Origin: Lactobacillus sp. Sy-1
GTDB taxonomy: Bacteria > Bacillota > Bacilli > Lactobacillales > Lactobacillaceae
DNA length: 64,000 nucleotides
Assembly: GCF_019303535.1 (NCBI RefSeq)
Contig: NZ_JACCIU010000001.1
Coordinates: forward strand, 248,001-312,000
Direction: 5' to 3'
In this document: one piece after another, positions 39,791-48,391 of the stretch
Position numbering within the stretch: the first letter of the stretch is position 1
Layout: every line of letters begins with the position of its first letter
The notes under the pieces: model-generated
Told to the model about the DNA's origin: nothing
Seen by the model: the letters and a program-made list of their open reading frames with translations, nothing else
Database searches by the model: none
Translations under genes and position numbers: made by a program

Positions 39791-41158
39791 ATGCGGATTG
39801 AAAAAGATTGTGTTGGCAAAATGGAAGTACCTGACGATGCTTTATATGGAATTCATGCACTACGGGCAGTGGGAAACTTCCCGATAACAAAGGAAAAGAC
39901 GGACCCATTACTAATTGAAAGCTACATTGAAATCAAGAAAGCAGCTGCTCAAATGAATGCCAATGCTGGAACTTTGGATCAGGCAAAAGCAGCCGCAATT
40001 GTCGATGCATGTGATAAGTTATTACATGATGGTGATCAATCTGCATTTATCGTTCCATCCATTCAGGGTGGTGCCGGAACATCTACAAACATGAACACGA
40101 ATGAAGTAATTGCAAATGTTGCAATGCGTCTGCATCCAGAGGTTAAGGTTCACCCAAATGATGACGTTAACCAGAGTCAATCTACTAACGATACCTATCC
40201 TACAGCTGGGAAGATGGCAATGTTAAAATTATTACCGCCACTTTGTGATCAGGTAAAACGCCTAATTGACCAGTTTACTAAGCTAAGCGAAGAATACAGT
40301 GACACCATTAAGGTTGGTCGGACTCAGTTGCAGGATGCCGTTCCTACTACATATGGGAAGAGCTTCCATGCTTATGCAACACTATTTACCCGGGACTTTA
40401 AACGAATTAAGGCAGCTATGAATGAGCTAACTACCGTTAGTCTTGGTGGAACCGCCATTGGAACTGGAGTTAATACTACTAAGTATTACCAAGAGCACGT
40501 CGTTGATGCGTTGAACGTTGTTTCAGGCTTGCAATTAAGTACTGACACTGACTTAATCGATGCAATTCAAAATAGTGACCACTTTATTACCTTCTCCGGA
40601 GTGTTAAAGACATTGGCTTTGGATCTTTCCAAGGTAAGTAATGACCTTCGTCTTTTGGGAAGCGGTCCTAAGGCTGGATTAAATGAACTTGCCTTACCAA
40701 AGCGTCAGGCTGGTTCCTCAATCATGCCTGATAAAATTAACCCGGTTATTCCAGAAGTAGTTAACCAGGTTGCGTTCGAAGTAGCAGGGTTTGATACGAC
40801 CGTTACCATGGCTGCTGAAGCTGGTCAATTGGAGTTAAATGCTTTCGAACCAATTATGTTCAAGAGTATTTTAACCGGTGAGGAACACCTAACTGGAGCA
40901 ATCAAGACACTGGTTGATAACTGTTTGAAAGGACTTAAGGTTAACGTTGAACAATGTGCGAGTGATGTCGATAATTCAGCCGTTACAGCTACGGTTCTAA
41001 GTCCTAAGATTGGGTATGAAAACACCACCAACCTGATTAAAAAGGGGCTTGCTGAGAACCGGTCAGTTAAAAACATCGCAATTGAAGAAAACCTCCTCCC
41101 AGTTGATGAAATTGAACATCTCTTTTCACCAGCCGTACTAACTAATGATGAAAAATAA
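39791..41158 (+). CDS. aspA: Aspartate ammonia-lyase
   Basis: Converts L-aspartate to fumarate and ammonia; 455 aa of the fumarase/aspartase superfamily. Signature GSSIMPDKINPVIPE carries the aspartase-type D-K-I-N-P-V rather than the fumarase GKVNP. Other motifs are ALYGIHALRAVGNF near the N-terminus, GGAGTSTNMNTNEV and NDDVNQSQSTNDT. It has its own promoter and terminator. Fumarate so formed can serve as electron sink in lactobacilli (inference). Confidence 0.93.
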   Translation: MRIEKDCVGKMEVPDDALYGIHALRAVGNFPITKEKTDPLLIESYIEIKKAAAQMNANAGTLDQAKAAAIVDACDKLLHDGDQSAFIVPSIQGGAGTSTNMNTNEVIANVAMRLHPEVKVHPNDDVNQSQSTNDTYPTAGKMAMLKLLPPLCDQVKRLIDQFTKLSEEYSDTIKVGRTQLQDAVPTTYGKSFHAYATLFTRDFKRIKAAMNELTTVSLGGTAIGTGVNTTKYYQEHVVDALNVVSGLQLSTDTDLIDAIQNSDHFITFSGVLKTLALDLSKVSNDLRLLGSGPKAGLNELALPKRQAGSSIMPDKINPVIPEVVNQVAFEVAGFDTTVTMAAEAGQLELNAFEPIMFKSILTGEEHLTGAIKTLVDNCLKGLKVNVEQCASDVDNSAVTATVLSPKIGYENTTNLIKKGLAENRSVKNIAIEENLLPVDEIEHLFSPAVLTNDEK

Positions 41159-41178
41159 TTAAACTAAAGCTTTATCAG

Positions 41179-41207
41179 AACCAATCAGAATGATTGGTTC
41201 TTTTTTT
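41179..41207 (+). terminator. Terminator after aspA
   Basis: AACCAATCA-GAA-TGATTGGTT hairpin and seven T residues. Confidence 0.88.
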
Positions 41208-41525
41208 GCGCTTAAATATTCATTCTAGTGATTAACCCCAATTGTTTGTGAAAAAATTTTTCTAAAATGGTAAAATATGCTAGTGGTTACAAAGAATTAA
41301 AATAATTAACTTGTGAATTATCAAGGGATAAAATGTGAAACAACTAGGTTTCACGTTGATTTATCAGTGTTTATTCATAATTGAGCTATTAAAACATTAT
41401 CACTTATCCACAATCAATATATAGGGATTGTGGATAGGAGACATACTAAATACAGGCAGAGTTATCCACAAGTTATCCACAGGTTGATAAATTTCTGTGG
41501 ATAACTAGAAGGGGATGTATAAAAA
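41208..41525. other. DnaA-box cluster upstream of rlmH
   Basis: 318-bp non-coding stretch with DnaA boxes TTATCCACA at 41404-41412, 41462-41470 and 41473-41481, reverse box TGTGGATAA at 41496-41504 and a weaker reverse TGTGGATAG near 41430. Two boxes are spaced by 11 bp as in oriC. It also has a GTGAAAC-n6-GTTTCAC inverted repeat (41335-41354). It is about 32 kb from oriC. Confidence 0.8.
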
Positions 41526-42005
41526 ATGAACGTTAAATTAGTCGTTGTTGGCAAACTAAAGGAGAAGTACTTTAAGGCTGGGATTGAAGAATATGCGAAG
41601 CGCCTTTCTAGGTTTTGTAAGTTTAAAATCGTTGAAGTACCAGACGAACAGGCTCCTGAATCTTTAAGTCAGGCGCAAATGGATGAAGTGATTGAAAAGG
41701 AAGGTTCTCGAATCTTGGGGAAAATCAGTGATCGAGAATATGTATACGCATTGGCAATCTTAGGGAAGGAACGTTCCTCTGAGGAATTTGCAAAGGAAAT
41801 TGACCAGCTAACCACTTACGGGCATTCTGACATTACGTTTGTAATTGGGGGTTCATTAGGCCTCTCCGCTGCAGTTCTAAAACGGGCAGATACCCAGATT
41901 TCATTTGGCCGGTTCACGTTGCCCCACCAGTTAATGCGGTTGGTTTTAACAGAGCAAATTTACCGGGCTTTTATGATTAATGCGGGTTCTCCTTACCATA
42001 AGTAG
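41526..42005 (+). CDS. rlmH: 23S rRNA pseudouridine-1915 N3-methyltransferase
   Basis: 159-aa SPOUT methyltransferase acting on the assembled 70S ribosome. SAM-binding knot: [24 protein letters not shown] and the C-terminal [14 protein letters not shown] ... YHK. ATG 41526 follows GAAGGGG. Its 5' region is packed with DnaA boxes, so DnaA could influence its expression. Confidence 0.96.
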   Translation: MNVKLVVVGKLKEKYFKAGIEEYAKRLSRFCKFKIVEVPDEQAPESLSQAQMDEVIEKEGSRILGKISDREYVYALAILGKERSSEEFAKEIDQLTTYGHSDITFVIGGSLGLSAAVLKRADTQISFGRFTLPHQLMRLVLTEQIYRAFMINAGSPYHK

Positions 42006-42053
42006 CTAGTTTGTTCTATAATGAATCCAATTAGACGTTAAGGAGCTGACTTC

Positions 42054-42971
42054 ATGGCTAGAAAAATTGGAATTATTGGATTAGGACACGTTGGATCAAC
42101 CGTTGCCCACCAGATTATCGTTTCTGGATTGGTTGATGATCTAGTGTTGATTGATACAAATGAGAAGAAATTACAAGCGGACGGGTTGGATTACCTTCAG
42201 GCAATGCCAAACCTAGCCACTAAAACCAACATTATTATGAATGATTATCAAGCACTAAGCGATGCGGATATTGTTATTTCTGCATTGGGGAACATTGGGG
42301 TTGAGGAAGATGGTGATCGGTTTGGTGAGCTGGCGTTTAATATTAAACAGGTTAAGCAGGTCAGTGCCAATTTAAAGCAGATTAACTATTCAGGAGTACT
42401 AATTGTGATTACCAACCCCTGTGACGTTATCACCCAAGCTTATCAACAGTTTACTGGCTTTGATAAAAAACGGGTCTTTGGAACTGGAACGATGCTTGAC
42501 TCTGCCCGGATGAAAACCATTGTGGGGGCGGAATTTAATGTTGATCCCCGTTCAGTAAATGGATTTAACCTTGGTGAACACGGTAATTCACAGTTCACAG
42601 CTTGGTCAACGGTATCTGTCCGGGGACATTCAATGGCGGAATTAAATCAAGATGGGCACTTGGATTTAGAGGCCCTTTCTAAAAAATCAATCATTGATGG
42701 GGATAAAGTATTCTTCGGGAAGAACTACACAAACTACGCAATTGCTGCTGCCGCAACTAGGTTAGCCACCATCGTTTTAAACGACGGAAATACCGAAGTG
42801 GTGGTTTCAAACTATCGTCCTGATTTCAATAACTACATGTCATACCCAGTAATTGTTGGTCGGCATGGAATCATTGAAGACGTGCCAATCGATTTAACCG
42901 CTGATGAGCACGATAAATTAGCTAAGTCCGCTCAATTTATTACCGATAACTTTAATAAGTTTAAAAATTAA
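42054..42971 (+). CDS. L-2-hydroxyisocaproate/L-lactate dehydrogenase family protein
   Basis: 305-aa NAD-dependent 2-hydroxyacid dehydrogenase. Rossmann motif GIIGLGHVGSTVA (6-18), catalytic-loop region GNIGVEEDGDRFGE lacking the lactate-specific Gln, VITNPCDV, GTGTMLDSAR (substrate Arg), and GEHGNSQF (catalytic His). The specificity loop and length fit the L-HicDH group, which reduces branched 2-keto acids from amino acid breakdown. Monocistronic with its own SD and terminator. Confidence 0.88.
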   Translation: MARKIGIIGLGHVGSTVAHQIIVSGLVDDLVLIDTNEKKLQADGLDYLQAMPNLATKTNIIMNDYQALSDADIVISALGNIGVEEDGDRFGELAFNIKQVKQVSANLKQINYSGVLIVITNPCDVITQAYQQFTGFDKKRVFGTGTMLDSARMKTIVGAEFNVDPRSVNGFNLGEHGNSQFTAWSTVSVRGHSMAELNQDGHLDLEALSKKSIIDGDKVFFGKNYTNYAIAAAATRLATIVLNDGNTEVVVSNYRPDFNNYMSYPVIVGRHGIIEDVPIDLTADEHDKLAKSAQFITDNFNKFKN

Positions 42972-42978
42972 CAATAAA

Positions 42979-43004
42979 GCCACCAGAACTTAATCTGGTG
43001 GCTA
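42979..43004. terminator. Bidirectional terminator
   Basis: AGCCACCAGA / TCTGGTGGCT hairpin between convergent genes. Confidence 0.85.
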
Positions 43005-43047
43005 TTTTAGTTTGATTAAAGTTAATTAATTTGCTGTTGAAACTTGA

Positions 43048-43812
43048 TTATTCGTTATGCCGCCAGAGCCAGTAACCATAAATGGAGTTGATAAGCTTCA
43101 TTATCTGGAGGGCTAGCATGGTGGTGGATGCGGGGCTAAGGGCCTGGAATTGATTAAACCAGATGACTAAGCTGATGACGTTTAAAATGATCCATGCCAC
43201 CCACTGGGAGCTGTACCCATACGTCATTAGAATCTGCCCCACAATTCCTAGTGGAAGGAGGGCGGCGTCCAAATAAATTTGGGTCCCGTTTAGGGCCTTG
43301 CTAAAGTGGAGGACAATCAGGTAGCTAACGATACATACAATTGCCCAGCAGACTCCCTGGACGAATGTCATTTTACGAGCAGTTAATTCCTGATTGTCTG
43401 ATTGGTGATTTATTTCAGCGTTCCAAACTGATAACCCGACAAATTGCATGATCCAATAAAATAACTGGGCGGCAATGTCGCCAATTAGATGGTTCACAGC
43501 GGCAATGATGAGCCAGACGGTGACGCTAATTAATCCCCAAAAGTAATTGGTGATGCGACCCTGATCAACTAGGATGAGGTTGATAACCGTTGAGATGGTG
43601 GTTGCTAACCCAACCCACCCGAGCCATGAAAAATCCTTAGCAAAGATGAAGACAATCATGTTAGTAATGGTCATCAACACTAATAAGATTAGGGTAAACG
43701 GGCGGAGCGATACCAACTCGTTAATAATTCGCTGGGGGTCAAAAATGACCTTTAAATCATTCGGAAGGCGGCGAACGCCATTCCAAAATGAGGTGATTCC
43801 AAGTGTTTGCAT
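43048..43812 (-). CDS. pnuC: PnuC-family nicotinamide riboside transporter
   Basis: 254 aa with seven or so membrane segments. PnuC core sequence TNYFWGLISVTVWLI ... IGDIAAQLFYWIMQFVGLSVWN and the late SQWVAWIILNVISLVIW region. Takes up nicotinamide riboside for NAD synthesis. The SD (AAGGAG) lies in a leader that can fold as an H-type pseudoknot, see 43821-43863. Confidence 0.88.
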   Translation of the reverse strand: MQTLGITSFWNGVRRLPNDLKVIFDPQRIINELVSLRPFTLILLVLMTITNMIVFIFAKDFSWLGWVGLATTISTVINLILVDQGRITNYFWGLISVTVWLIIAAVNHLIGDIAAQLFYWIMQFVGLSVWNAEINHQSDNQELTARKMTFVQGVCWAIVCIVSYLIVLHFSKALNGTQIYLDAALLPLGIVGQILMTYGYSSQWVAWIILNVISLVIWFNQFQALSPASTTMLALQIMKLINSIYGYWLWRHNE

Positions 43813-43820
43813 ATAAAAAT

Positions 43821-43863
43821 CTCCTTGTTGTTTTTAGCCAGCCGTGTTCGGAAGCAACGCTGG
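43821..43863 (-). promoter_or_regulatory. pnuC leader, candidate pseudoknot riboswitch
   Basis: On the minus strand CCAGC and GCTGG (plus-strand 43859-43863 and 43838-43842) form a stem. Its loop contains GTTG (43855-43858), which can pair with CAAC (43827-43830) directly next to the AAGGAG Shine-Dalgarno. A known class of NAD-binding riboswitch lies upstream of pnuC in Lactobacillales; the match to its consensus was not verified. Confidence 0.4.
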
Positions 43864-43925
43864 TTGTGTAATTAAAATTACAGCAAATTAATTGGTACTA
43901 ATTATACATGATTGCAGACAAATAA

Positions 43926-43958
43926 AAAACACCACTAATGTTAAATTAGCGGCGTTTT
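43926..43958 (-). terminator. Terminator after oppA
   Basis: Hairpin fully paired only on the minus strand (two G-U pairs), followed by a T-run. Confidence 0.8.
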
Positions 43959-43969
43959 GAACGGGGCGG

Positions 43970-45604
43970 TTATTTTACATATGCATTTGCGAAATCCCAA
44001 ATTGGTCCGTTCGGGAAGTATTTAATTCCCTTAACGTTGGATTTGATAACTTCAGGCATACTCTTTTGGTAGAGTGGGATTACCCCTTGGTCTTGCATGA
44101 TAATCTTTTCAGCATTCACGAGGTCGTCCCAGCGCTTAGCAGGATTATTTGCATCTTGATCCTTAGAACGGTTAACCAGTTCATCGTATTGCTTATTTGA
44201 CCACTTGGACGTGTTAATCGGATTAGTGGAGACCTTAGTTTGTAATGGTGAAACCGGATCGGTAATTGATGGGTTCCAACCAGAGACGCTGATCTGGTAT
44301 TGGGACTTAAGTGAGCGGCCAGATGCGGTAGTGTGGGGAAGGAGTTCATTGGTTACCTTCAAACCGGGGAGCTTTTCAAGCTGACTTTGGAGGAACTCAT
44401 TTAGTTGTTTGCTAGCGTCATCATCACTGTTCATGATTGAAACGCTAACCGTTTTGAGGCCCTGTTCTCTTAACCCTTCGTTCCAGAGTTGCTTAGCCTG
44501 CTTGAGGTTGTAGCTTGCGGCTGCGGGCACGTAGGATGCATCTGCGAAGTCCTTTCCATTTCGGGAAGCAAGGTTTTCTTGGACGAATCCCTTAGCAACT
44601 AGCGATCCATCACCTAGAAGGTCGTTAACCAGTTGGTTTCGGTTAATTGCAAGCGAGAGGGCGCGTCTAAGCTTCCAGTTCTTAAATGCAGGAGCCTTTG
44701 CCTGGTTGATTGAGAGGTAGTTCATTGAAAGTGTAGGCCGGGTAACTAGTTGTTTGCTATTCTTGAAGTTTTTAACCTGTTGTTTACCGGAGAGTTGTAG
44801 TTCGTCTAACTTACCAGTTTGGTATTGATTCAAACCGGTTTGGGGATCCTTCACCACGTGATAATTGATGTTGTTCAACTTAGTGGCGCTGGCGTTCCAG
44901 TAGTATGGATTCTTCTTTAGTGTCCACTTGTCGTTACTTCCGGTCCACTTAGTAACCGTAAATGGTCCGTTTGACACAATCTTTTGGCTGGTGGTCCCGT
45001 AACTATTGCCATATTTCTTAACGGCAGCTTCACTCTGGGCGTAGAAAATCGGGAGGGTTACCAATGTCTTAAAGTAGGTCTGTGGTTTTACCAGGTGGAA
45101 GACCAGCTTGTACTTTCCTTCAGCCTTAACCCCTAGGGTACTCAATGCGGCCTTTTGATTTTGAATCTGGTCGTATCCAGTAATGTTGCCAAGGTAATAC
45201 CCCATTTGAGAAGCAGTTTTAGGATTGGCACTTCTTTGAATTCCATAAACAAAGTCCTGGGCGGTCAATTGCTTGCCATCACTCCATTTAGAATGGCGGA
45301 GGTTAAACGTATACGTCTTGCCGTCCTTTGAAACGGAGTAGCTCTTTGCAATTCCAGGGGCGACTTTATTTTCACCGGCAAGCACTAATAACCCTTGGTT
45401 ACTGTTGTATAACGTTTGATCACTAGTTTGATCAACTGCTTTGGATGGGTCCAAAGTGGTAATTGATGCCGGACTCATCCAGTTGAGGGTCTTCTTTGAA
45501 GTTGCATCTGATGAGTTTTTAGTGCTTCCACAGCCTGCAAGCACCAAAGCTGCAGCGACTGCGGTTAATCCTAACTTACTAACTTGCTTGAAACGGGTTT
45601 CCAT
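43970..45604 (-). CDS. oppA: Oligopeptide ABC transporter substrate-binding lipoprotein (OppA family)
   Basis: 544-aa exported solute-binding protein, family SBP_bac_5. Lipoprotein signal with LVLAGCG lipobox, then LNWMSPASITTLDPSKAVDQTS, KYKLVFHLVKPQTYFKTL and the C-terminal VIPLYQKSMPEVIK segment. Captures peptides for import. No permease or ATPase genes are adjacent, so it is an orphan receptor for a transporter elsewhere. Its leader holds a very strong terminator hairpin (45650-45694). Confidence 0.92.
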   Translation of the reverse strand: METRFKQVSKLGLTAVAAALVLAGCGSTKNSSDATSKKTLNWMSPASITTLDPSKAVDQTSDQTLYNSNQGLLVLAGENKVAPGIAKSYSVSKDGKTYTFNLRHSKWSDGKQLTAQDFVYGIQRSANPKTASQMGYYLGNITGYDQIQNQKAALSTLGVKAEGKYKLVFHLVKPQTYFKTLVTLPIFYAQSEAAVKKYGNSYGTTSQKIVSNGPFTVTKWTGSNDKWTLKKNPYYWNASATKLNNINYHVVKDPQTGLNQYQTGKLDELQLSGKQQVKNFKNSKQLVTRPTLSMNYLSINQAKAPAFKNWKLRRALSLAINRNQLVNDLLGDGSLVAKGFVQENLASRNGKDFADASYVPAAASYNLKQAKQLWNEGLREQGLKTVSVSIMNSDDDASKQLNEFLQSQLEKLPGLKVTNELLPHTTASGRSLKSQYQISVSGWNPSITDPVSPLQTKVSTNPINTSKWSNKQYDELVNRSKDQDANNPAKRWDDLVNAEKIIMQDQGVIPLYQKSMPEVIKSNVKGIKYFPNGPIWDFANAYVK

Positions 45605-45649
45605 AAATCTCTCACTCCAATATCAATAAATTAATTTTAACAAACAAAA

Positions 45650-45694
45650 AAGGGCCCATTGAATATCGCAATGCGACATCCAACGGAACCCTTC
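45650..45694 (-). terminator. Strong hairpin terminator between the CxxC peptide ORF and oppA
   Basis: About 20 paired bases on the minus strand (few mismatches, several G-U) and six T residues. It ends the oxidoreductase-peptide transcript or, if oppA lacks its own promoter, acts as an attenuator for oppA. Confidence 0.85.
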
Positions 45695-45746
45695 TAAATA
45701 TTCTCAATTGTCCTAATTCAAAACTGTGTTCAACTAATCCACAAAA

Positions 45747-45839
45747 CTAGCACAAAAAGATTTTAGAAACATTGCTACCGTCAATGTCGACTAAAATTGA
45801 ACACATCAAACATTCAGTTTTGGCGAATTTAAATGACAT
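45747..45839 (-). CDS. Putative 30-aa CxxC peptide
   Basis: Short ORF MSFKFAKTECLMCSILVDID... ending in a Cys before TAG, with Cys10 and Cys13 as a CxxC pair. GGAGG stands 10 nt before the ATG, a full-strength SD. It lies 77 nt downstream of the disulfide oxidoreductase gene on the same strand and before a strong terminator, so it would be the last gene of that transcript. No known family. It could be a redox or metal-binding microprotein or a leader peptide for oppA. Confidence 0.5.
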   Translation of the reverse strand: MSFKFAKTECLMCSILVDIDGSNVSKIFLC

Positions 45840-45916
45840 AGCAATATTTCCTCCGTTCGTTTTAAATTATTATTAATATATCATTAAGAATTAATTAAAG
45901 CAACCCTCTATTTTCA

Positions 45917-47257
45917 TTAAATTAAGTTTTTCCAACCCTCATGCATAATTGATGGGAATAGGGGTGCTAGTTGTTCCCGTTGTTCCCGGTTTAATTTCAG
46001 TGCGATGGCAGGAAGAACCCCATTAATGAAATCTTCGGCTTCTTCACTAACTTCGGTCGCACCAACAAGGTGGTCATCGTGGTCAAAAATCAACGCTTGA
46101 TCAGCGATTTGATCCTGAGTGATTTGGCGGAACCAGGCCCCTGTAACGTCACTTTCGACTAGTTGGTACTTGTCAGGGTTAGCCTTAGCTTCCTCAATTG
46201 AAACCCCGGCTTCAGCGATTCGTGGGGATGTGAACGTTACCGTTGGCACCACGTATGGCTTCATATCTGCGTTAGTGTCACCCATGATGACGTGGGCAAT
46301 GTAGTTAGAATGGTGGGTTGCGGTTGGGGTTAGTTTGGGTTGATCGGTATTGGCAACGTCCCCAGCAGCAAAGATGTTGGCAACGTTGGTTTGCAGCTTA
46401 CCATTAACGGTAACGCCCCGGTCACTATAATCGATTCCCAATTCGTCCAGTCCGTAGCCAGTTAAGTTAGGGTTCCGACCGGTTGCATCTAAGATCCAAT
46501 CAGTTGCTAGCTTTTGGCCATCACCATATTCAACGAATAACTGGTCGCCATCCTTGGTAAATCCACTTACGTTAGCGTTCTTAATGAACCGAACGCCCCG
46601 GTCAGTTAAATCAGCCATTACCTTTTCAACGTATGGCTGGTGGAACTTACGCAGTGCCCGGTCGCCATGCATCATGACGGTGACATTGCTACCAAATGCA
46701 TTTGCAATCGTAGCAAATTCCATACTGATGTATCCTGAACCGACGATAGTCATGTGTTTTGGAAGCGGTTCTAAGTCCAAGAAATCCTTGCTATCATGGG
46801 TTAGTTCAACGCCAGGAACGTTCAACTTATTAGGGTGTAACCCGGTTGCGATAACGAACTTATCTGAAGTGTATTTCTTGCCATCGATATCAACAGTGTG
46901 GGCATCAACTAATGTTGCCCAACCACGAATAACGTCAATTCCAGCGTTAACGAACCGCTTTTCCATGTTCTTATCAAGTGGTCTGATTACCTGATGCTTG
47001 TGTTCCATATTAGCGTCCCAGCTAAGCTTTAAATTACCCTGAGCAATTTTGGCTAACCGTTCTTGCGTCCGGGCTAATTCAACGGCCCCATCTAAGACAA
47101 CTTTGGCGTTACAAGCCCAGTTTGCACATGTGCCACCCACGCGTTCGGCTTCGATCTTAGCGACCTTGTAGCCGTTTTTAACCAGTAGGGAAGCCCCATC
47201 TGAAGCATGGCCGGCCCCAATGAACATTACATCGTAGTCATATTGCGGATTTTGCAT
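45917..47257 (-). CDS. FAD/NAD(P)-dependent disulfide-oxidoreductase family protein, copy 1
   Basis: 446 aa, class I pyridine nucleotide-disulfide oxidoreductase fold: FAD motif FIGAGHASDGA (about 12-22), redox Cys pair GTCANWACNAK (CX4C, about 43-53), NAD(P) motif TIVGSGYISMEFA, and the second FAD motif NIFAAGDVANT. The pair is followed by NAK instead of the usual [IV]PSK, and the C-terminal catalytic His-Pro is Phe-Pro (PLFPSIMHEG). The substrate is unknown. Leader with terminator-like hairpin (47289-47318); downstream is a CxxC peptide ORF. A paralogue is encoded at 49255-50607. Confidence 0.88.
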   Translation of the reverse strand: MQNPQYDYDVMFIGAGHASDGASLLVKNGYKVAKIEAERVGGTCANWACNAKVVLDGAVELARTQERLAKIAQGNLKLSWDANMEHKHQVIRPLDKNMEKRFVNAGIDVIRGWATLVDAHTVDIDGKKYTSDKFVIATGLHPNKLNVPGVELTHDSKDFLDLEPLPKHMTIVGSGYISMEFATIANAFGSNVTVMMHGDRALRKFHQPYVEKVMADLTDRGVRFIKNANVSGFTKDGDQLFVEYGDGQKLATDWILDATGRNPNLTGYGLDELGIDYSDRGVTVNGKLQTNVANIFAAGDVANTDQPKLTPTATHHSNYIAHVIMGDTNADMKPYVVPTVTFTSPRIAEAGVSIEEAKANPDKYQLVESDVTGAWFRQITQDQIADQALIFDHDDHLVGATEVSEEAEDFINGVLPAIALKLNREQREQLAPLFPSIMHEGWKNLI

Positions 47258-47288
47258 TGCAATTCCTCCTTAAATCGATAACTTGCTA

Positions 47289-47318
47289 CAAAAAAGGAGC
47301 GTTACCAAGAGCGCTTCT
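47289..47318 (-). terminator. Terminator-like hairpin in the oxidoreductase leader
   Basis: Imperfect short stem (AAGCG / CGCT) followed on the minus strand by CTTTTTTTG, only about 30 nt before the ATG of the gene at 47257. A second hairpin GGGGAATCATCCCC (47341-47354) precedes it, giving an attenuator-like layout. Confidence 0.5.
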
Positions 47319-47534
47319 GTTTTTGTTTTTAATAACAATCGGGGGATGATTCCCCTTCTATTTCAATTCTTATAATATCATAAAATAGTTTGTACACAAG
47401 TTATGTCCCTAACTATATTATGCTTTCCTGCTAAAATCTGAGAAGGAAAATTGATTTATTAATTAAATGTTGAATAAAATTAAATTGTCAACTAAAATTA
47501 GAATATATTAATTTTTTTGGAGGAATTTTAAATA

Positions 47535-48362
47535 ATGAAAACGTGTCCAAATTGTGGAAGACAAGTTGAAAATAATTCAAAATTTTGTACATATTGTGGG
47601 TATAAATTTATTGACCCAAGCAATGACTCAGTGGTGAGTAATCCTGAAAACAAGCAATCACAATCTCAATCCCGTCAGCAATCAAATCAGCATTGGGATG
47701 AGAAAACCAAAGAGGCAAAGCGTTTCTCGAAGAACTACTTTCAATGGTTTAAGGATACTTTAAAACACCCAACTGCGTTGAATGATAGTTCCCATAAATT
47801 TTTTGGACTTACATCGTTGATTATTTCATTGGTATTGATTGCCTTGAATATTATCCAAGGGTTCCGTGCATTCGTTGCACTTGGACTTAGGATGGCCGGT
47901 GGAATCTTGGGTGGAGCAACTAGCGGACTGGATGCGACTTCATCACTATCAACAATTACCGGCAGTTCTGAGTATGGGAATATTGTATCATCAGTTTTTA
48001 TTCACTTATTTGTCTACATAGTGTTAGCACTATTAATAACGGTTTTAATTCCATTTGCAATTCGAAAGGCGTTTTATAAGGATCGAATTTCCTTATGGAA
48101 CTTCATTAATCAATTCGCATCCTATTCCAATTACGTCTTGTTAATTGAACTGTTAGCATTAATTTTCTTTACGTTAAGCGTGTTTGTAATTTTCTCATCA
48201 ATCTTATTATCAATTGTTTCATTAGGTTACTTAATCGCATTCCTATTCTCCATTTTCTCTACCAATGAAAGAAATGGATTAGACCGGATTTATGCAGTGT
48301 TAATTGGATTGTTTGTTGAAACATTGCTAATTATGATTATATCAGTTGGAATTGCATTTTAA
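47535..48362 (+). CDS. Zinc-ribbon multi-pass membrane protein
   Basis: 275 aa. N-terminal zinc ribbon (MKTCPNCGRQ ... FCTYCGYKF; four Cys), a Gln/Ser-rich hydrophilic linker (about 38-75), then about five membrane segments (93-112, 150-178, 200-232, 235-250 and the C-terminus). No function assigned; such proteins are common in lactobacilli. A second zinc-ribbon gene follows after 29 nt, so the two form an operon. Confidence 0.8.
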   Translation: MKTCPNCGRQVENNSKFCTYCGYKFIDPSNDSVVSNPENKQSQSQSRQQSNQHWDEKTKEAKRFSKNYFQWFKDTLKHPTALNDSSHKFFGLTSLIISLVLIALNIIQGFRAFVALGLRMAGGILGGATSGLDATSSLSTITGSSEYGNIVSSVFIHLFVYIVLALLITVLIPFAIRKAFYKDRISLWNFINQFASYSNYVLLIELLALIFFTLSVFVIFSSILLSIVSLGYLIAFLFSIFSTNERNGLDRIYAVLIGLFVETLLIMIISVGIAF

Positions 48363-48391
48363 CTTTATTTGAATAAGAGGGGGAATTACAA

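Noticed and set aside
41335-41354. GTGAAAC-n6-GTTTCAC as a fourth parS site
   Set aside because: The half-sites resemble parS but are in the wrong order and separated by 6 nt; the CACGTG centre is missing.
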